Shown: positions 44,541-57,650 of the stretch, piece by piece | Numbering within the stretch: the first letter of the stretch is position 1 | Layout: every line of letters starts with the position of its first letter | Assembly: GCF_018873765.1 (NCBI RefSeq) | Contig: NC_057917.1 | Location: 60,074,464 to 60,138,463 of the forward strand | Length of the DNA stretch: 64,000 nt | Origin: Telopea speciosissima | Taxonomy: Eukaryota; Streptophyta; Magnoliopsida; Proteales; Proteaceae | Reading direction: 5' to 3' | Notes under the pieces: model-generated | Seen by the model: only the letters and a program-made list of their open reading frames with translations | Told to the model about the DNA's origin: nothing | Database searches by the model: none | Position numbers and translations under genes: made by a program

Positions 44541-45560
44541 TCTTTCTGTGCCTCCTTGATAAATATTTCAATATTTAGTTATATCCATCGCCTTCATAAT
44601 GACCATTGTTTTCATGGTCATCCTAATTTCCTTCTCTAAATTGGGTGCACCACAGGATTACTTTCCTTCCCTTTTGACTTGTTTTTTAAGCAATGCACCT
44701 TTAAATCCGCTCCCATTTTGCTTCCAGCCTTGTTCTTCTGTAGACTTTCAAATGAACTACACCATACATGTTCAAAGTATTGGTGTAATCAACTTTTGTG
44801 ATCCCCCATTGGAGCTCAGTGCTAACTTTACTTCAGCATGCTCATTCCTGATATTATCTTTTCAAGTATTTTCATTAGTCCCTTCATCTTCCTTATACCA
44901 ATCTTACTCATTCAGTGAAGATGCTGTTTCTCAATAGTTCTGCATTTCATGTAATTGCACGTGGCAGATCTTGTTTCCATTAAAAAAAAAAAAAAGATAT
45001 TTCTTTAGCTTGATATTCATTGACCACGTAGTACTCTATACATGCTTCTCCACCTTGGCCATTCTGCTCTATCCATATGTCCACATATTCCTTGGTTGTA
45101 TCCTTCTCATCTACAATTCTCAATTGATTGGATTTCTTCTAGAGTCATGTTGGCTATAGAAGCTTGGGAGTCAGTCCACAATACCATCTCCTTACTTATT
45201 TGGATTTGTCATTTATGTTTCCTTAGACCTAGAACTCTCCTATATGGTTTACACCTTCAGAAATAAAAAAATAAAAAGCTTTGGACCTCCCCACCCCCCC
45301 CCCCCAAAAAAAAAAAAAAAAAAAACCCTCTCGCAATAAGACATTTAATCTTTGTGAGTATAAATTGATTTATTGGAGAATTACTGTAAATGGAGTCTCA
45401 GTCTGACCAACTAACATTTCTGCTACTGGTGATCAATTTCTTATCTTATTTTTATGTTTTCTCTTATCTCATCCTGATGCTGAGTTTTATTGATTATCTC
45501 ACACTTGCAGTTTCCTATTTAGTTCCCACGCTTGCTACCAATTAATATTTGATTAGTCAA

Positions 45561-48500
45561 ATGGACTATGATTCAGAAGAAGACTCAGACATAAGTGAAT
45601 CTGAGATTGATGAGTTCATAGAGAAACCATATGAACAACTGAAGGCTGGAAAGCACAAAGTAAAGTATTCAGATGTTGCCTTTAGATGTCCCTTCTGTAA
45701 GGGGAAGAAAAAGCAAGATTATCGTTTCAAGGACCTCCTCCAACATGCTTCTGGAGTAGGTAAAGGTTCATCTAACAGAAGTGCGAAGCAAAAGGCAAAC
45801 CATCTCGCCTTAGCTAAATACTTAGAAACAGACCTGGCTGATGCATCGGGTCCATTACAACCCGTGGTTGTGCAGGAGCCAGATGCTAAGCCCCCTGAGC
45901 AAGATGACCTGTTTGTTTGGCCTTGGAAAGGAATCATTGTTAACCTTTCCGCCAAGCTAAAGAATGGCGAAGACCCTAGTGTATATGCATCTTGGATTGA
46001 AGAACAGCTTTCTGAATATAAGATTTTAGAAGTTCATACATTAAGGACAGAACAAGACTCTACAGTATATGCCATTGTAGACTTCAGTAAAGACTGGCCC
46101 GGATTCAAGGATGCTATGGAATTCGAAAAAGCTTTTGAAGCTGATCATCATGGCAAAAAGGACTGGAATGAGCGGAAGCAAGACCCTGATCCAAACATTT
46201 ATGGTTGGTTTGCACGTGCAGATGATTATAATTCAGAAGGCCCAGTTGGGGATTATCTCCGAAAAAATGGGGACTTGAAAACCATTGCTAACATTGCACA
46301 AGAAGCAATAGAGCAAACAAACAGTGTTGTGGCAAACCTAACCAACAAAATTGATGTCACAAATGAAACTATAAATGAACTACAATACAAGTGCAATGAA
46401 CAGAGTATGTCGTTGAGTATAACGATAGCAGAAAAGGACAGACTACATCAAGCTTACAACGAAGGTCTGTAGCCCCCTCAGCCATCACACATCTCTCTAT
46501 TGTCCCCTCCCCATTGTTATAAGGAAAATGGACTTATATTCTTCCATATTTATCTTTTTATCAGAAATGAAGAGGCTGCAACACATGTCACGTGATCATG
46601 CTCTTAGGATTCTTGAGGAGAATGAAATGCTAAGATATCAGTTGGATTCTCAAAGGAGAAAACTTGAATTGCGGAGCAAAGTATTAAACAAACAAGAAGC
46701 CCTAAATGAACTTGAGAGAAGCAAACTCAATGAGGAGATTGAAAAGGTGAGACTCCCTGGTCAATATATATGTTATATTTGAAATGCTAATTGATAATAT
46801 TATCAGCCAATGAGGAAGATTTAGTGGCCAAATCATACGCCTTTTAGTTTCAGTTCACAGTAGTCCTTGACACATAAGTTGAACAATTGAGAAAATAATG
46901 TCTTTTTTATCGCGTAGTAATTTGAATGGATTTCTTTGCTTAGTAAGGCCTTTTCTATACAGAAATTATTTGCATTCATGAACAAAATAGTTTAAATTCT
47001 TTGCATTCATGGTAAACATAGTAGTTTCTTTGTCCTATTGACTACAGTGCAAACATTTCTTTCCACAAATGAATAGGATGTGAGACCTTTGAATGGATTG
47101 GCATGCTGTAAACCATAGATCTGGAATAGGCAGCCCAAAGAACCGTTGATGCAGATCCAAGCCCCCATGAGCTGAAAAAGCCCCCTGATCATAGGGTTTT
47201 AGTAGGAGCCTTAGACTAGTTTATACTTAGTTTACTTCAGTTCTATACTTAATTTTATTTTTATGTCTTTAATTGAACTGGTTCAAATTGGTTGCATCCA
47301 ATTGGTTCAATTTAAGTTGGTCTAACTTAAGTGAAGTGTTCCTATTGGCTATTAGGACCTTATATCCTATTGGTTGATGAGGAATCTTCTTAGTTTAAGA
47401 GTTTTAAGTGTTTTAAGTTAATAGGGGTAGGTAGGACTTTAAACTCTGAGTTATTTCATTAAGCACACTCCTTCCACGTTTTTGAAAGAGAGAGGATTTT
47501 AAATTGTATTAGGATTGTGGTCCTTGGGCCCCCTTATTAAGAGAAATCATGGGAGAGGCTCCCCCACCAATTAAAGTTTTAAAAAAAATTGTTTATGTGC
47601 TGCTGGCTATTGCTGCTGCTGTTTCTCTCTTCTGAGATTGTCTTTTGAGTCATATCAAGACCCCCCTTGTGAGTCATATCAAGGTTGAAGGGCTGGTGGA
47701 TCTCCAGTGACTCCTTGCATCTTGTAGAACAGGAGGTTCATCTTCAAAGCTGTCTTCAAGGTTACTGCCATTAAAGATCTCCTTAAACCAGTAAGTTATT
47801 TACTGTTTTAGCATTCCCCCTTCTTCTTAACCCTCCAACCCAAGCCCCACCTGCCCTAATAGATCCACATTGTCTCCTCCATTAAAAATCCATTGATCCC
47901 CATAAACCCTAATTATTCTAAATTCTGTACAGCCTTGTTCCTCCATCCAATCCCAACCAAATTTCAACCACAACGCCCTCTCATCTCCTCCTTCACTCGA
48001 CCTAAGTTGCAGCCCCATCCAACCACTCAAACCCTAATTTGTCTTGTCTCTGTAGAACCCAAAAAAACCCTAAATTCTGTATAGCCAATTCAGCCATCAG
48101 AATTACACCATATTCCAGCCAAGTATTCTTCCCATTGCCCCTAACACTCGACCTTAGCCCCTTGCGCTAATTCCAAGTTTAAACCCTAGTTTTAACCTAA
48201 ATTCTAACACCCTAACCCTAATTTCTGTAATTTTTATTTTTGTTTAAACCTTGTTCAAACCTACCCTATTAGCTTCTCCTAGACCTGCCCATTAAAACCA
48301 TATAAGATTCAACCGTATTCTCATAAACCTAACCCTAGATTTGACCTAAAACCTCAATTCTGCCCCAATCGGCCAGCATCTTTTTGTGAGGGTTTGCTCT
48401 ACCTGGCTTCTAGTAGGTCTTCTACCTATCTAGGACTACATTAACCGTCTTTCCTGCAAATTGGTGTGCCAAAAATAATCCTGAATGAGAGCATGTTCCA

Positions 48501-50910
48501 CTTTTATGCAGTTTAAGCCAAAAATAGGATAGAGTATCAAGTTAAATTGCTTGAATGTCATTCATAACAATAAAAATCTAATCCATCTGTTTCAGCATTC
48601 TGTGTACTCAGATCAATAAAACTTACTGTAGCTGTGTTATGAGAGGGGGATTCTGTGACAAATTTCTCTAGTTTTACTGATGTATGAAGATGCTAGTTAA
48701 TTAATACTGATGTACTTATGTCCCTTCAGAATATTTTGAAAAACAATTCCCTTCACATGGCATCCATGGAGCAGAAGAGGGCTGACGAGAATGTCTTGAG
48801 GCTGATTGAGGAGCAAAAGGTATGCTGCATGATGTGAACCTTAAGTTGTACTTCAAAAGATAATTATTCCTTCTTCTTTTAGATCAAATCACTTCTCATA
48901 TGCCCAGAATTTTTAAAAAAAATATGCAGAGGGAGAAAGAAGCAGCTTTGAGTAAGATACTTGAGCTGGAGAAGAAGTTGGATGCCAAACAAAAATTGGA
49001 GTTAGAAATTGAGGAATTGAAAGGGAATTTAGAGGTGATGAAACACATGGCAGGTGAAGATGATACAGGAGTTCAGAAGAAGATGATAGAGATGACCCAA
49101 GAATTGAACGAAAAGATAGGGGATTTAAACGATATGGAAGATATGCATCAAACTCTCATAATCAAAGAGCGCCAGAGTAATGATGAGCTGCAAGATGCTC
49201 GTTACGAATTGATTGAAGTATGCTATTATTGGTTACTATGTTTTACTTAACCTTTTTCTCTGAGCATTCCAATCTGCTTTTGTTATGATTCATATTGGAT
49301 CCTGATTGGATCAGCCAGAAAGTGAAATGGAAAAAGAAGCACAACACTTTCCTGATCTGATTTGGCTTCATCTGCAGTCTGAACCTAGGAAAAATTAATG
49401 GAGATCAGTCCAGTTGTTTATAGTCAACAGCTGGCCAACTTATCCTAAAAATATAATACCATGCTACATAGTGAACAAACACTAACTTAAATACAAACCA
49501 TTTATGGAATAGGTTGAAAAAGTGGGTGGTTTGGATGGTCAGGTTAGGAATTGCCAAATTGCCACTCTCTACTTATATATGATCTGGAACTGATGTCTAT
49601 ACATAGATTAACACTCTATAACAACACCCTGATCCAGAAAAAGTGGTTGGTTTGGCTGGTCAGGTTAGGAATTCCCAAATTGCCACCCTCTACTTATATG
49701 ATATCTGGTACCGATGTCTATACATAGAGTAACACTCTATAACAACACCCACACTAGGGCCAAGAGAAACGACTTAAGAGTTCTCCTAGACCATCAGCTA
49801 TAGCAACGCATGATCTACCAATCTTTTATACAGTCAAAATCAATCAATTTTGTCAAACATTCTAAGAAAAAGTCAATTGGTATGATACTGGAGATTTCAG
49901 GTGGGATCATGTAGTGGTGAGTACTAAATAAATCTTTATTAAGGAATAGATACTATTAAATCTATAAATAATGTAACCTTAATTTAATGCAAAAATCATT
50001 TCCTTCATAATCCAGATGATAGTATGGCTCAGAAATATTTGATGGAACTCTTCTTCTTTTTCTTAAGGGTTTGCAAGAGATGTTGAGTGGGAGAACTTTG
50101 ATTGGAATCAAAAAAATGGGGGAACTCGATGCAAAGCCATTTCAAAATGCATGCAAGCAAAGATTTCCATCCACAGAAGCATCAATTAAATCTGTTGAAC
50201 TATGCAGCTTATGGCAAGAAGAAATCAGAAATTCAGGATGGTATCCATTTAAAATTGTCATTGCCAACGGTAATCCAAAAGTATGTATCAATCTCTATCA
50301 TTTTGTTCTTCCATGTGTATAGGTGACTATGTATGCAATCATCCTGCATTCATGTCCTCATGTTTGAGATAACTTCTGTTGCATTTTTCTCTTGTTACTA
50401 GTTGGGCTGACTGCCTGTAGCATCAGTAAAACTTCCAGTCCTAATGTGCATTCTCTCTTGGGCCTGAACATTTTATGATTGCATTCATGGCCATATAAAG
50501 TTATTTGCATTTTGCAGACAAATTAAGGTTTTAATTAATTATCTCTTTTAACCTCACGTAAATTGTTGGAAATTATTTTGTTGGTGTTGAATCTAAAAGA
50601 AACAATTATAGTTTTTCTCCTTTACTACGAACCCAGAAAGAATTGAGAAATTAACACATGAAAATGTTATCTCATGCTTCAGGATACAGTCGATGAAGAC
50701 GATGAAAAGTTAAAAAATCTAAGGAAAGATTGGGGTGATGAGATTCATATTGCTGTTGTTACAGCCTTGCTAGAAGTCAATGAGTACAATCCCAGTGGTA
50801 GGTATCCTGTACCTGAGCTTTGGAACTTTAAAGAAGGGAGAAAAGCCACATTAAAAGAGGTTGTCGGTTATATATTGAAGCAATTGAGGATAGTGAAGCG
50901 CAAAAAATGA
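45561..50910 (+). CDS. FDM/IDN2-like RNA-directed DNA methylation factor
   Basis: Six coding exons by splice sites and frame: 45561-46464, 46565-46746, 48730-48819, 48930-49217, 50068-50280, 50683-50910 (1905 nt, 634 aa). ATG 45561 is chosen because it begins MDYDSEEDSDISESE, as in the family; the frame reaches upstream only to a TTG. Domains: zf-XS zinc finger (C43, C46, H62, H81), XS domain (about 115-225), a long coiled coil (about 250-495) and an XH domain (about 500-630). Arabidopsis FDM1 and IDN2 have this layout and similar size. They bind double-stranded RNA with 5' overhangs as IDN2-FDM complexes and help the polymerase V branch of RNA-directed DNA methylation in the nucleus. FDM1-like is the closer match by eye. 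Introns hold a SINE, a 1.3-kb LTR-like insertion and a 122-bp tandem duplication. No damage to the frame. Confidence 0.93.
47147..48443 (+). mobile_element. LTR-like insertion in FDM intron 2
   Basis: 1297 bp from TGATGCAG to CTACATTA, flanked by a perfect 5-bp duplication ACCGT (47142-47146 and 48444-48448). It shares its ends and several internal blocks with the 779-bp copy in the Copia gag at 5063-5841. The extra length lies mainly between about 47790 and 48370, a CCTAA-rich stretch. No coding capacity and no internal duplication, so a solo LTR or a non-autonomous family. Confidence 0.8.
49515..49755. repeat. 122-bp tandem duplication in FDM intron 4
   Basis: Copies start GAAAAAGTGG at 49515 and 49637; both continue with GGTCAGGTTAGGAATT and end ACTCTATAACAACACCC. 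Few differences. Confidence 0.85.
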
Positions 50911-53900
50911 TCAGGCAAAGTTTAGAACTTAAAGTTGTGTACTTTATATGTACTTCTATCAACTGCTTGATTGTTTCACTGATGCTGTACTTAGTGTGGA
51001 TTTCTAGCCATCAGCTGTAGTGATCTCAGTGTCTCATTTGTGTCACAAGCACAACTATATGCATTTGATTTGCTTGAAAATTGTGAAAATTCTTCTATAA
51101 TTGTAACTTTGGTGGAGCTATCTTTCCTATGTTTAAGCAGATGACAATATGAATGAGACCCAAATATGTGAGTATGTGGAACCACAATTTTGAAAATTAG
51201 ACAGGACTGCCCTATCAAACCAGGTTAAACCAGAAACGGAACAACCAGACCAACCCCCACCCTGCAGGTTTGCTGTTCGGTCAGGCATCAGGGTTCTAAG
51301 ACTATGGGTGAAGCTGCATCCAGATAAAGGAATGCCCTGAGCACTGACCAAGAAGCAGTGCCATAAGTTATTCGGGTATAGCCTACTGAGAAAGTAGCCT
51401 TGAAACGGAAGTGTCAACATTGGGTAGTTGAATTGTAGATTGTGGATTTCTCACAATGTTACTTGTCATGTATGGACCCATTTAACTAACTTTGCTTGTT
51501 ATGGTTTAAATAATGGAAGTTGAAAGGCAATGTGCCTTGGTGCAATTTCTACAGTCTTAATCTTCTTCTTCTTCTTCTTCTTCAACTGTGTTTTATGCAT
51601 TGTAAAATTGTAGTTGCTAAACCCACTCCAACAGCAAATCTACAAGCTTTTTGAGTCCTTAATTCAATGGTTTGAGGGTTTCCTGATCCTGAGAATTTCT
51701 CTGTTACCTGTTATCTGGCCATGAGTCAACATTCGCTAAACTTTTAAGCAGATCCACTCAAGTTGTTTGGGCTGTGAATTAACCGGTGCACCATAGGACT
51801 GGTTTGTTTTCTATGATCCTCTAGGTTAAGTAGGTTGTTGACCTTCAACTTCAGTACTACTGGCCATGGGCGTCTTCTTGTGTGCTTTACGGAACCTGTT
51901 GAATGTCTAAGAAGAAGACATGGTGATCACAGAAGGTGGCCTTTGCAGTGACTTTTGTGCAACTTTAGATTACAATACTCAGTTTGGATCATGATGCTGT
52001 GTGTAATTCTTCTTTCTTCAAGATGCCAGATCAGGGTTTAAAAACTCTGAATCGGTACAAGATTGATCTCCGTTCATTCCAATTCAAATCGGGTCGGAAT
52101 TTGCCTTGGTCTGATCCAAATCTAATCAGTTGATTCAGCCAAAATTCGGTATCCTCCGGGGTACCCAAGGAATTGAAATCAGAATCAGATCACTGGCTCC
52201 TGCCAATGTAAATAGGAATCAGCCCAATTTCAGCCAGTGATTCCAGGCAAGAACTCTATGGTTCATGCCGATTTTTCGAAACCTTTAACCTTGGTACCCA
52301 TTGTCCTTTCATTACAAGTAAGATCGTTTAAGGTCTAACAGTTCATAACTCGAGATAAACTTGCCTCTTCTCATTCATCACTACCTTTTGTTTATTGTAA
52401 ATCTAATAATGAAAAGACCATGGGTACCCAAAAAAATCTTTTTTGTCTACAGAGACCTAAGAGATAGAATCCCATCTTCCACTGCCCCCCATTACCCCAC
52501 TAACGAGGCATATATAATTAGATCAGATTCTGCTCCCCATGCTCCTTAAAAGCCTTCAAGACTATAAAACCGAAAAAAAAAAGCCATTGCAAAGAATAAA
52601 GCAACCTTACTGCTTTAGATACGTATGATAAGAAGTTCCTTCTTTATGTACACTTCAATCATTACAAATACTTTAACCAAAAAAAAATCATTACAAATGC
52701 AAATGGGCTATAAGTGGGGCATCATCTGTTGATGGGATCATGCAACTATCACCCCCTCAATAACATTTGCCAGCTTGACATTACATAATACACGGTATCT
52801 TTTCTAGTTTTGTAAGACATCAAAACAAACCAGGTCTGTCTCTCTCATTCTTACTCAACAACCATTGAACTTGCACTTGCATCACTGTGGTCCATGCCTA
52901 AAGATTTCAAGTAAAGATTTAAACTTTGCTGCCGACAAGAAAAATGATTAAAAAAGCAATGAATATCAAAATGCATTCATGATTGATTCTAAAATGGGTT
53001 TTGAGAATTCAGTTTGAAATCCTTGCTTTTGGGGGAAGTCTTCATTACAGATCACAGGCTCAAGATGTACTGATACTGAGAACCAAGTACCAAACAACAA
53101 TAACATTAAACAAAGTGGAGAAAATCAGCATTGCATTAATGGAGTCTGTTGCTCAATATGGAGATACACCAACCACAATGATTCAAATTCAAAATCAATG
53201 AGAAAGTACTAACATCTAATTCATAACCACTGAAGTAAACTAGTGTTTCACAGGAGCCATTCACGACTCTAAATTTAGTAGTTGCTGTGTTAAACTTTTA
53301 GCATGATAAATCTTAATCAGAAGGGTAAAAAAAAAAAAAAAGAATGGATTGAGAGAAGAGAGAAAGGGTTTACTAGAATTTCAAAGCCCAGTGTTTACCA
53401 TCTGAATTACCTAGCTTAGTTAACCAATTTTCTTTTAAGGATTTCGGGCATAAGATTTCATAGCCTTCCCATTTATACCAGACCAAGCTGCTTCGACAGT
53501 GGGGAGTAAGAAAACTATCATTTTCCAGCAACAAAATAAAGTTTTTTTTTAACTCCCAACAAAACGCAGAAGTAAGGTTCCTCCAGAAGAATTCTAGCTT
53601 CAAAAAATAGTATACTAGTACAACTGCCAAAAATATCAAGAAAAACCACATCTTTCTAAAAGGAGAAAAATTAAGATGAGAAGTACAACCAAACTTTCCA
53701 CCAACAAACTACACAAACATAAAAGCTTACACTATATAATGAAGTTGAGCAGCAAAACAGAAAGTCTTTCACAGTTAGATTATCCCCTAATAGAGCTGGT
53801 TGAGGAGCTGAAATGCTAAATTCACTCATGACGAATTACAAGGACTATTATTGCATAGAAAATCATAGGGGTGTGCATGCGCAACTAACTCAATAGAACT

Positions 53901-55525
53901 CCGAAAATATCTCATCAATTTTCTGCTAACCTGCTGAAACATTAAGAGAAATCTATCACATCACCAGATGTGATCCAAACAATTCCATTTCCCCAACACT
54001 CGAAACCATTCACTTTCGGCTACAGTAATCACAAGACAACAGTCAACATAGAAACCATAAAACGCTAGGCCAAGATTATACAAAAAGAGAATTTTAAGCG
54101 GTACGTGCCTAAGTTTATACAAAAAAAGAATTTTAAGCAGTATGTGCCTATTATTTATATGATAGAACATTCAACGTATTTGACTAATAAAATGTAAATA
54201 TTTCACTCAACGGATGATAGATCATGAAATGGCCTTGCTAGACCGACAAACTGACTGAAGAGGTTACAAAACAAAATTTCAGAGGAAATAAAAACCAGGA
54301 TGACATGACAAACTCGGCTACAATCAAGAGCATTCATGAAGATAACAAAGCATACACAGAATGAAACAGAAACAACAGAACCCTTTCTCCTTTGCCAACA
54401 ATTTACAGCTCCCTGACAACAATGAGATAATTCGAAGCCCATTTCTAATGGATACTGAGGTACTATCCTCACAACCACCTACTTCAGCCAAACCTCATAA
54501 ACAATTACAATAAAGATTCGCAAACTGGGAAAAACCATTTCATAAGGGGAAAAGCAAAATGCTCCATGCAACAAATAGAGAGTTGATAAAAGATCAAAGA
54601 GAAGTAGTTTATAGAAATCATCAATCACACTCCAATGATTTAAACCTAACAAAGAAAATAATAAACAGCTCCACCGTCCATGTAACATCATTTACTTATA
54701 TAACCCACTTGAGAGAATAAAAAGTCATGCAAAGAGAAATGCACAACGAATCAGTCTCATTTTCGACCTTCTCAGATTCTATCAATTTCAGCATGAACAA
54801 ATGCACCAGAAGCAAAACAAAGAAGCTCTGCAACAAAGCCAAAAATGCTAAAGTAGATGTCCCATACTTTAAATTGTGAGATTTTGACACATTCAGAACA
54901 CATCATTAATTTTTTCTAGCCCCTACGCCCCCCCCCCCCCTCCCCCTCCCCCCCAAAAAAAAATAATAATAATGTATACTTGCACATCTTTTTGCGCTTA
55001 TCACCTACAAGGGACAAAGCCTGCCTTCAACATCCATAAAAAATAAGACCTAGTAACTTCACAAAAATGGAGCCAGAACCCTGAGAACCTATGGTTTTCA
55101 TGATAGATAACCTCAGGACTGGTGTTGCCTATTACTATTATAAAGCCACTACCTGCTAAGCTCAAGAAGATCAAAAGCATACTAATGCTGAATATCTTAA
55201 TGATAGCAAAAGCAACACTACTCAACCAAAAGAAAATCTAAATGCCAGGCATGCTTTTCAAGCAACATTAGTAGCATTAAGTCATGGAAAACCAAAGCTA
55301 TTGACATGTAAACTATAACAGTGACCGTCTGCACTTCCACAGCACAAACTCGAAGTTCAGTAAAGAAATTCAGAAAATTAAAACTGGGAAACAGAAAAGA
55401 AAATTCATAACTTCAGCAACAATTTTTTTTTTGCCAAAGGTGCACAAAGAGGGATTAGAGTCATAACAATAAGATATATTCAAACAAAGTTTTTTTATTT
55501 CTTATTTTAATTTTTATTTTTCATT
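50911..55525. other. Long intergenic stretch, no gene found
   Basis: Begins with the FDM 3' UTR and ends with the CAF1 3' UTR on the other strand. A CTT microsatellite lies at 51562-51583, a GAATCGG-type dispersed repeat at 52030-52290, and a 13-bp C run at 54928-54940. Open frames up to 92 codons (53373-53651, 54203-54478) have no recognisable content. The convergent gene arrangement leaves about 4.6 kb without a visible gene. Confidence 0.5.
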
Positions 55526-56350
55526 TCAATGAGTATTCTGTCCATTCTCAACACCGAGACCATACAAGACACCAGCATATTTCTCGGTTGAGCCATTAAA
55601 GAAAGATTCTTTCAACTTCCTGAATGTACATGAAGTGAGCAAACTATCAGACCCTGCTTGATGGCAAATACCAAACCTCTCCACCTCCAAGAGCTCCGCA
55701 AGCTTGTTCAACCCACCGTGAAGGCTGTTACAGAATTTCATCAGATGCTTAATATCGTAAACGGTGGGGAAATACATGTTGATCAGGTTGAAAAATCCAG
55801 CCTGGGTATCCGGGAGGTTCTGGCACGTCAGGAGCTTGAGCAAGTATCCAAAATCGTAGCCACTGTGAAAGGTAACCCAATGCACGCAATCGTTCAAAAC
55901 AATTCCCGAAGACATCAAGAGTTCACCAAATCTTTGCGCATCAATTCCTTTCTCGTTATTTTTCTTGAAATCGATCCCGCTCTGGCGCAACAGCTCAATT
56001 GAGTCATTTGCAAACACATCTTCGCTGACGTTGAACTCATGGAAATTGAATTGCCAGACGCAGTACTTGTCAGTCCCGCAGGAAGGAAGGTTCCCAGCCT
56101 CGTCGGAAAAGGTCAGCCCTAACTGGATAAGCTTCAGCATATCAACGTTGGCCTTCAAGGTCTGATAATGGTAATCAGAGCTGGTCTTGAAATTCCCTAC
56201 AGGACGAAGAACAATCCCCGGGAACTCCGTATCCATAGCGATGTACGGGTAATCGTCCACAATCTCCCGAATCAGAGAAAATTCAGCTTCAAGGTTATCG
56301 CACCATACCTCCCTAATTTGAATATCTCCTTTCGGTGGTAGCATCGACAT
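55526..56350 (-). CDS. CAF1: CAF1/POP2 deadenylase of the CCR4-NOT complex
   Basis: An intronless frame of 274 aa. ATG 56348-56350 is chosen ([16 protein letters not shown]); the frame runs two codons further up only through a GTG. It encodes the CAF1 (CNOT7-type) DEDDh ribonuclease, which shortens mRNA poly(A) tails in the cytoplasm as part of CCR4-NOT. The catalytic residues are present: D40 and E42 in MDTEF, D161 in HSGYDFGY, and the histidine and aspartate in [11 protein letters not shown]. Length and the ending GLGVENGQ match plant CAF1 proteins such as Arabidopsis At2g32070. No sign of damage. Plants have several CAF1 copies and I cannot say which this is. Confidence 0.97.
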   Translation of the reverse strand: MSMLPPKGDIQIREVWCDNLEAEFSLIREIVDDYPYIAMDTEFPGIVLRPVGNFKTSSDYHYQTLKANVDMLKLIQLGLTFSDEAGNLPSCGTDKYCVWQFNFHEFNVSEDVFANDSIELLRQSGIDFKKNNEKGIDAQRFGELLMSSGIVLNDCVHWVTFHSGYDFGYLLKLLTCQNLPDTQAGFFNLINMYFPTVYDIKHLMKFCNSLHGGLNKLAELLEVERFGICHQAGSDSLLTSCTFRKLKESFFNGSTEKYAGVLYGLGVENGQNTH

Positions 56351-57493
56351 TTTCACGGTAAATATACCAAGCCAGACGGCACTCCCTTCAAAACCAGATC
56401 TCTAGATAAACCATACGCAACCGGAGCCCCCCAGAACCCCAACCGATCTATCGTGAACCGCTTTTTCTTAACCAGATCTGCAAAAGCCCCACAAACAAGC
56501 AAACAAACCTTAAATCATCCACCACAAAAAAAATATCAAAACCTAAGAAATCCGTCAAAACCCTAACACGTTGAAAAAGAACAGAAGAACCCGAGAAAAT
56601 CGAGAAGATGAAAAGGTACAACGGATCTGAGATGTATCACCTCGAATTGAAGATAATCCCCCGGCACGATCCAAGGATCTCCAAATTCCGATCACTGGTT
56701 CGCTCTTCGTAGAATAGAAATGAAGAAATGCGATTAAGAAAAGAGATATGAGAGATGCGACGAAGCTTTTCTAGGGCTTCTATCTTTCCTTTTTTTTTAA
56801 TAAAATTTAAAAATAAATATATTTTAAAGGCGGCCAAGAGAGAGAAAGAGAGAGAATTAGGTCAACATCGAGGTTTTTGTCGACATGAGAATCGCTTTCA
56901 GAGAAAGAGAAAACATGGTTTCTGTCTTCCCTGCTCACCACCTTCCATCGACATCAGGAGAGAGAAATCATAAAATTTACAGCAAATGAAACCAAAGATA
57001 AAAAACTTAAAAGAGAGAAGGAGCTCGGGGAAAAAAGTGGAAAATTTAAAAAAAAAAAGATTATAATATTAAAATAGGGTAGGTCCATAGGTCGGTTGAG
57101 GAAGAACGTGGTCGACGATTGCAGGCTTTGATTTGTTTTTTTTTTTTTTTTTTTATCTTTTCTGTTTTGTTTACTTTTTGATTTGATGAGAAATAGACGG
57201 TCCTGATTATTCCAGGAATGGAGGTTAGAAGAAGTTTAGAAGAGGAAGAGAGGGCTGTAAATTAAATTAATTTTGCGGATTCTGTCAAATCAAATTATTA
57301 TGTTACTGTAATGCTACTGTTTAATGCTATTTAATTTTGTTGTGGAGCGGTGTGTAGCCTGCGACTCTGCGCTGCGGCTGAGGATATTAAATTATGGGGA
57401 AATGGCTCTCTAAAGTCTAAACCAAAGCGTACACTACACCTCCTCATATCATTATTATATTTAATATTTTTTTTTAAATAATAATTTAAAAAG
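56351..57493 (-). promoter_or_regulatory. CAF1 leader and promoter region
   Basis: Minus-strand upstream region of CAF1. A possible 5' UTR intron donor (TCGAG followed by GTGATAC) lies at 56640, and the leader is rich in AACCCTA/CCAAACC-like pyrimidine patches when read on the minus strand. A 19-bp T run is at about 57137-57155. Boundaries are guesses. Confidence 0.35.
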
Positions 57494-57650
57494 GCTAGCG
57501 TAACGGTGCCTTGATCTCTTGAGCCAGGACGTAGAGTTGGCCAATGGGAACGCACATGCAAGCATCAACCTGGGTGAGATTTCCACTTTTTCATGGCACA
57601 GGATGGTACTTTCAATGGAGACAAGGCAACATTGTGTCTAGGCACTAGAG
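57494..57650. mobile_element. MITE-like element, family 1, copy e
   Basis: GCCAATGGGAACGCACATGCAAGCATCA followed by TGAGATTTCCACTTT corresponds to the core of the 14751-14919 copy. Ends degraded. Confidence 0.45.

Noticed and set aside
53373..55225. A series of minus-strand frames between FDM and CAF1
   Set aside because: Hydrophobic, low-complexity translations from T-rich strands, no splice-linked coding pattern and no family resemblance.
55658..56165. Plus-strand frames of 114 and 66 codons inside CAF1
   Set aside because: Antisense shadows of the CAF1 coding sequence.
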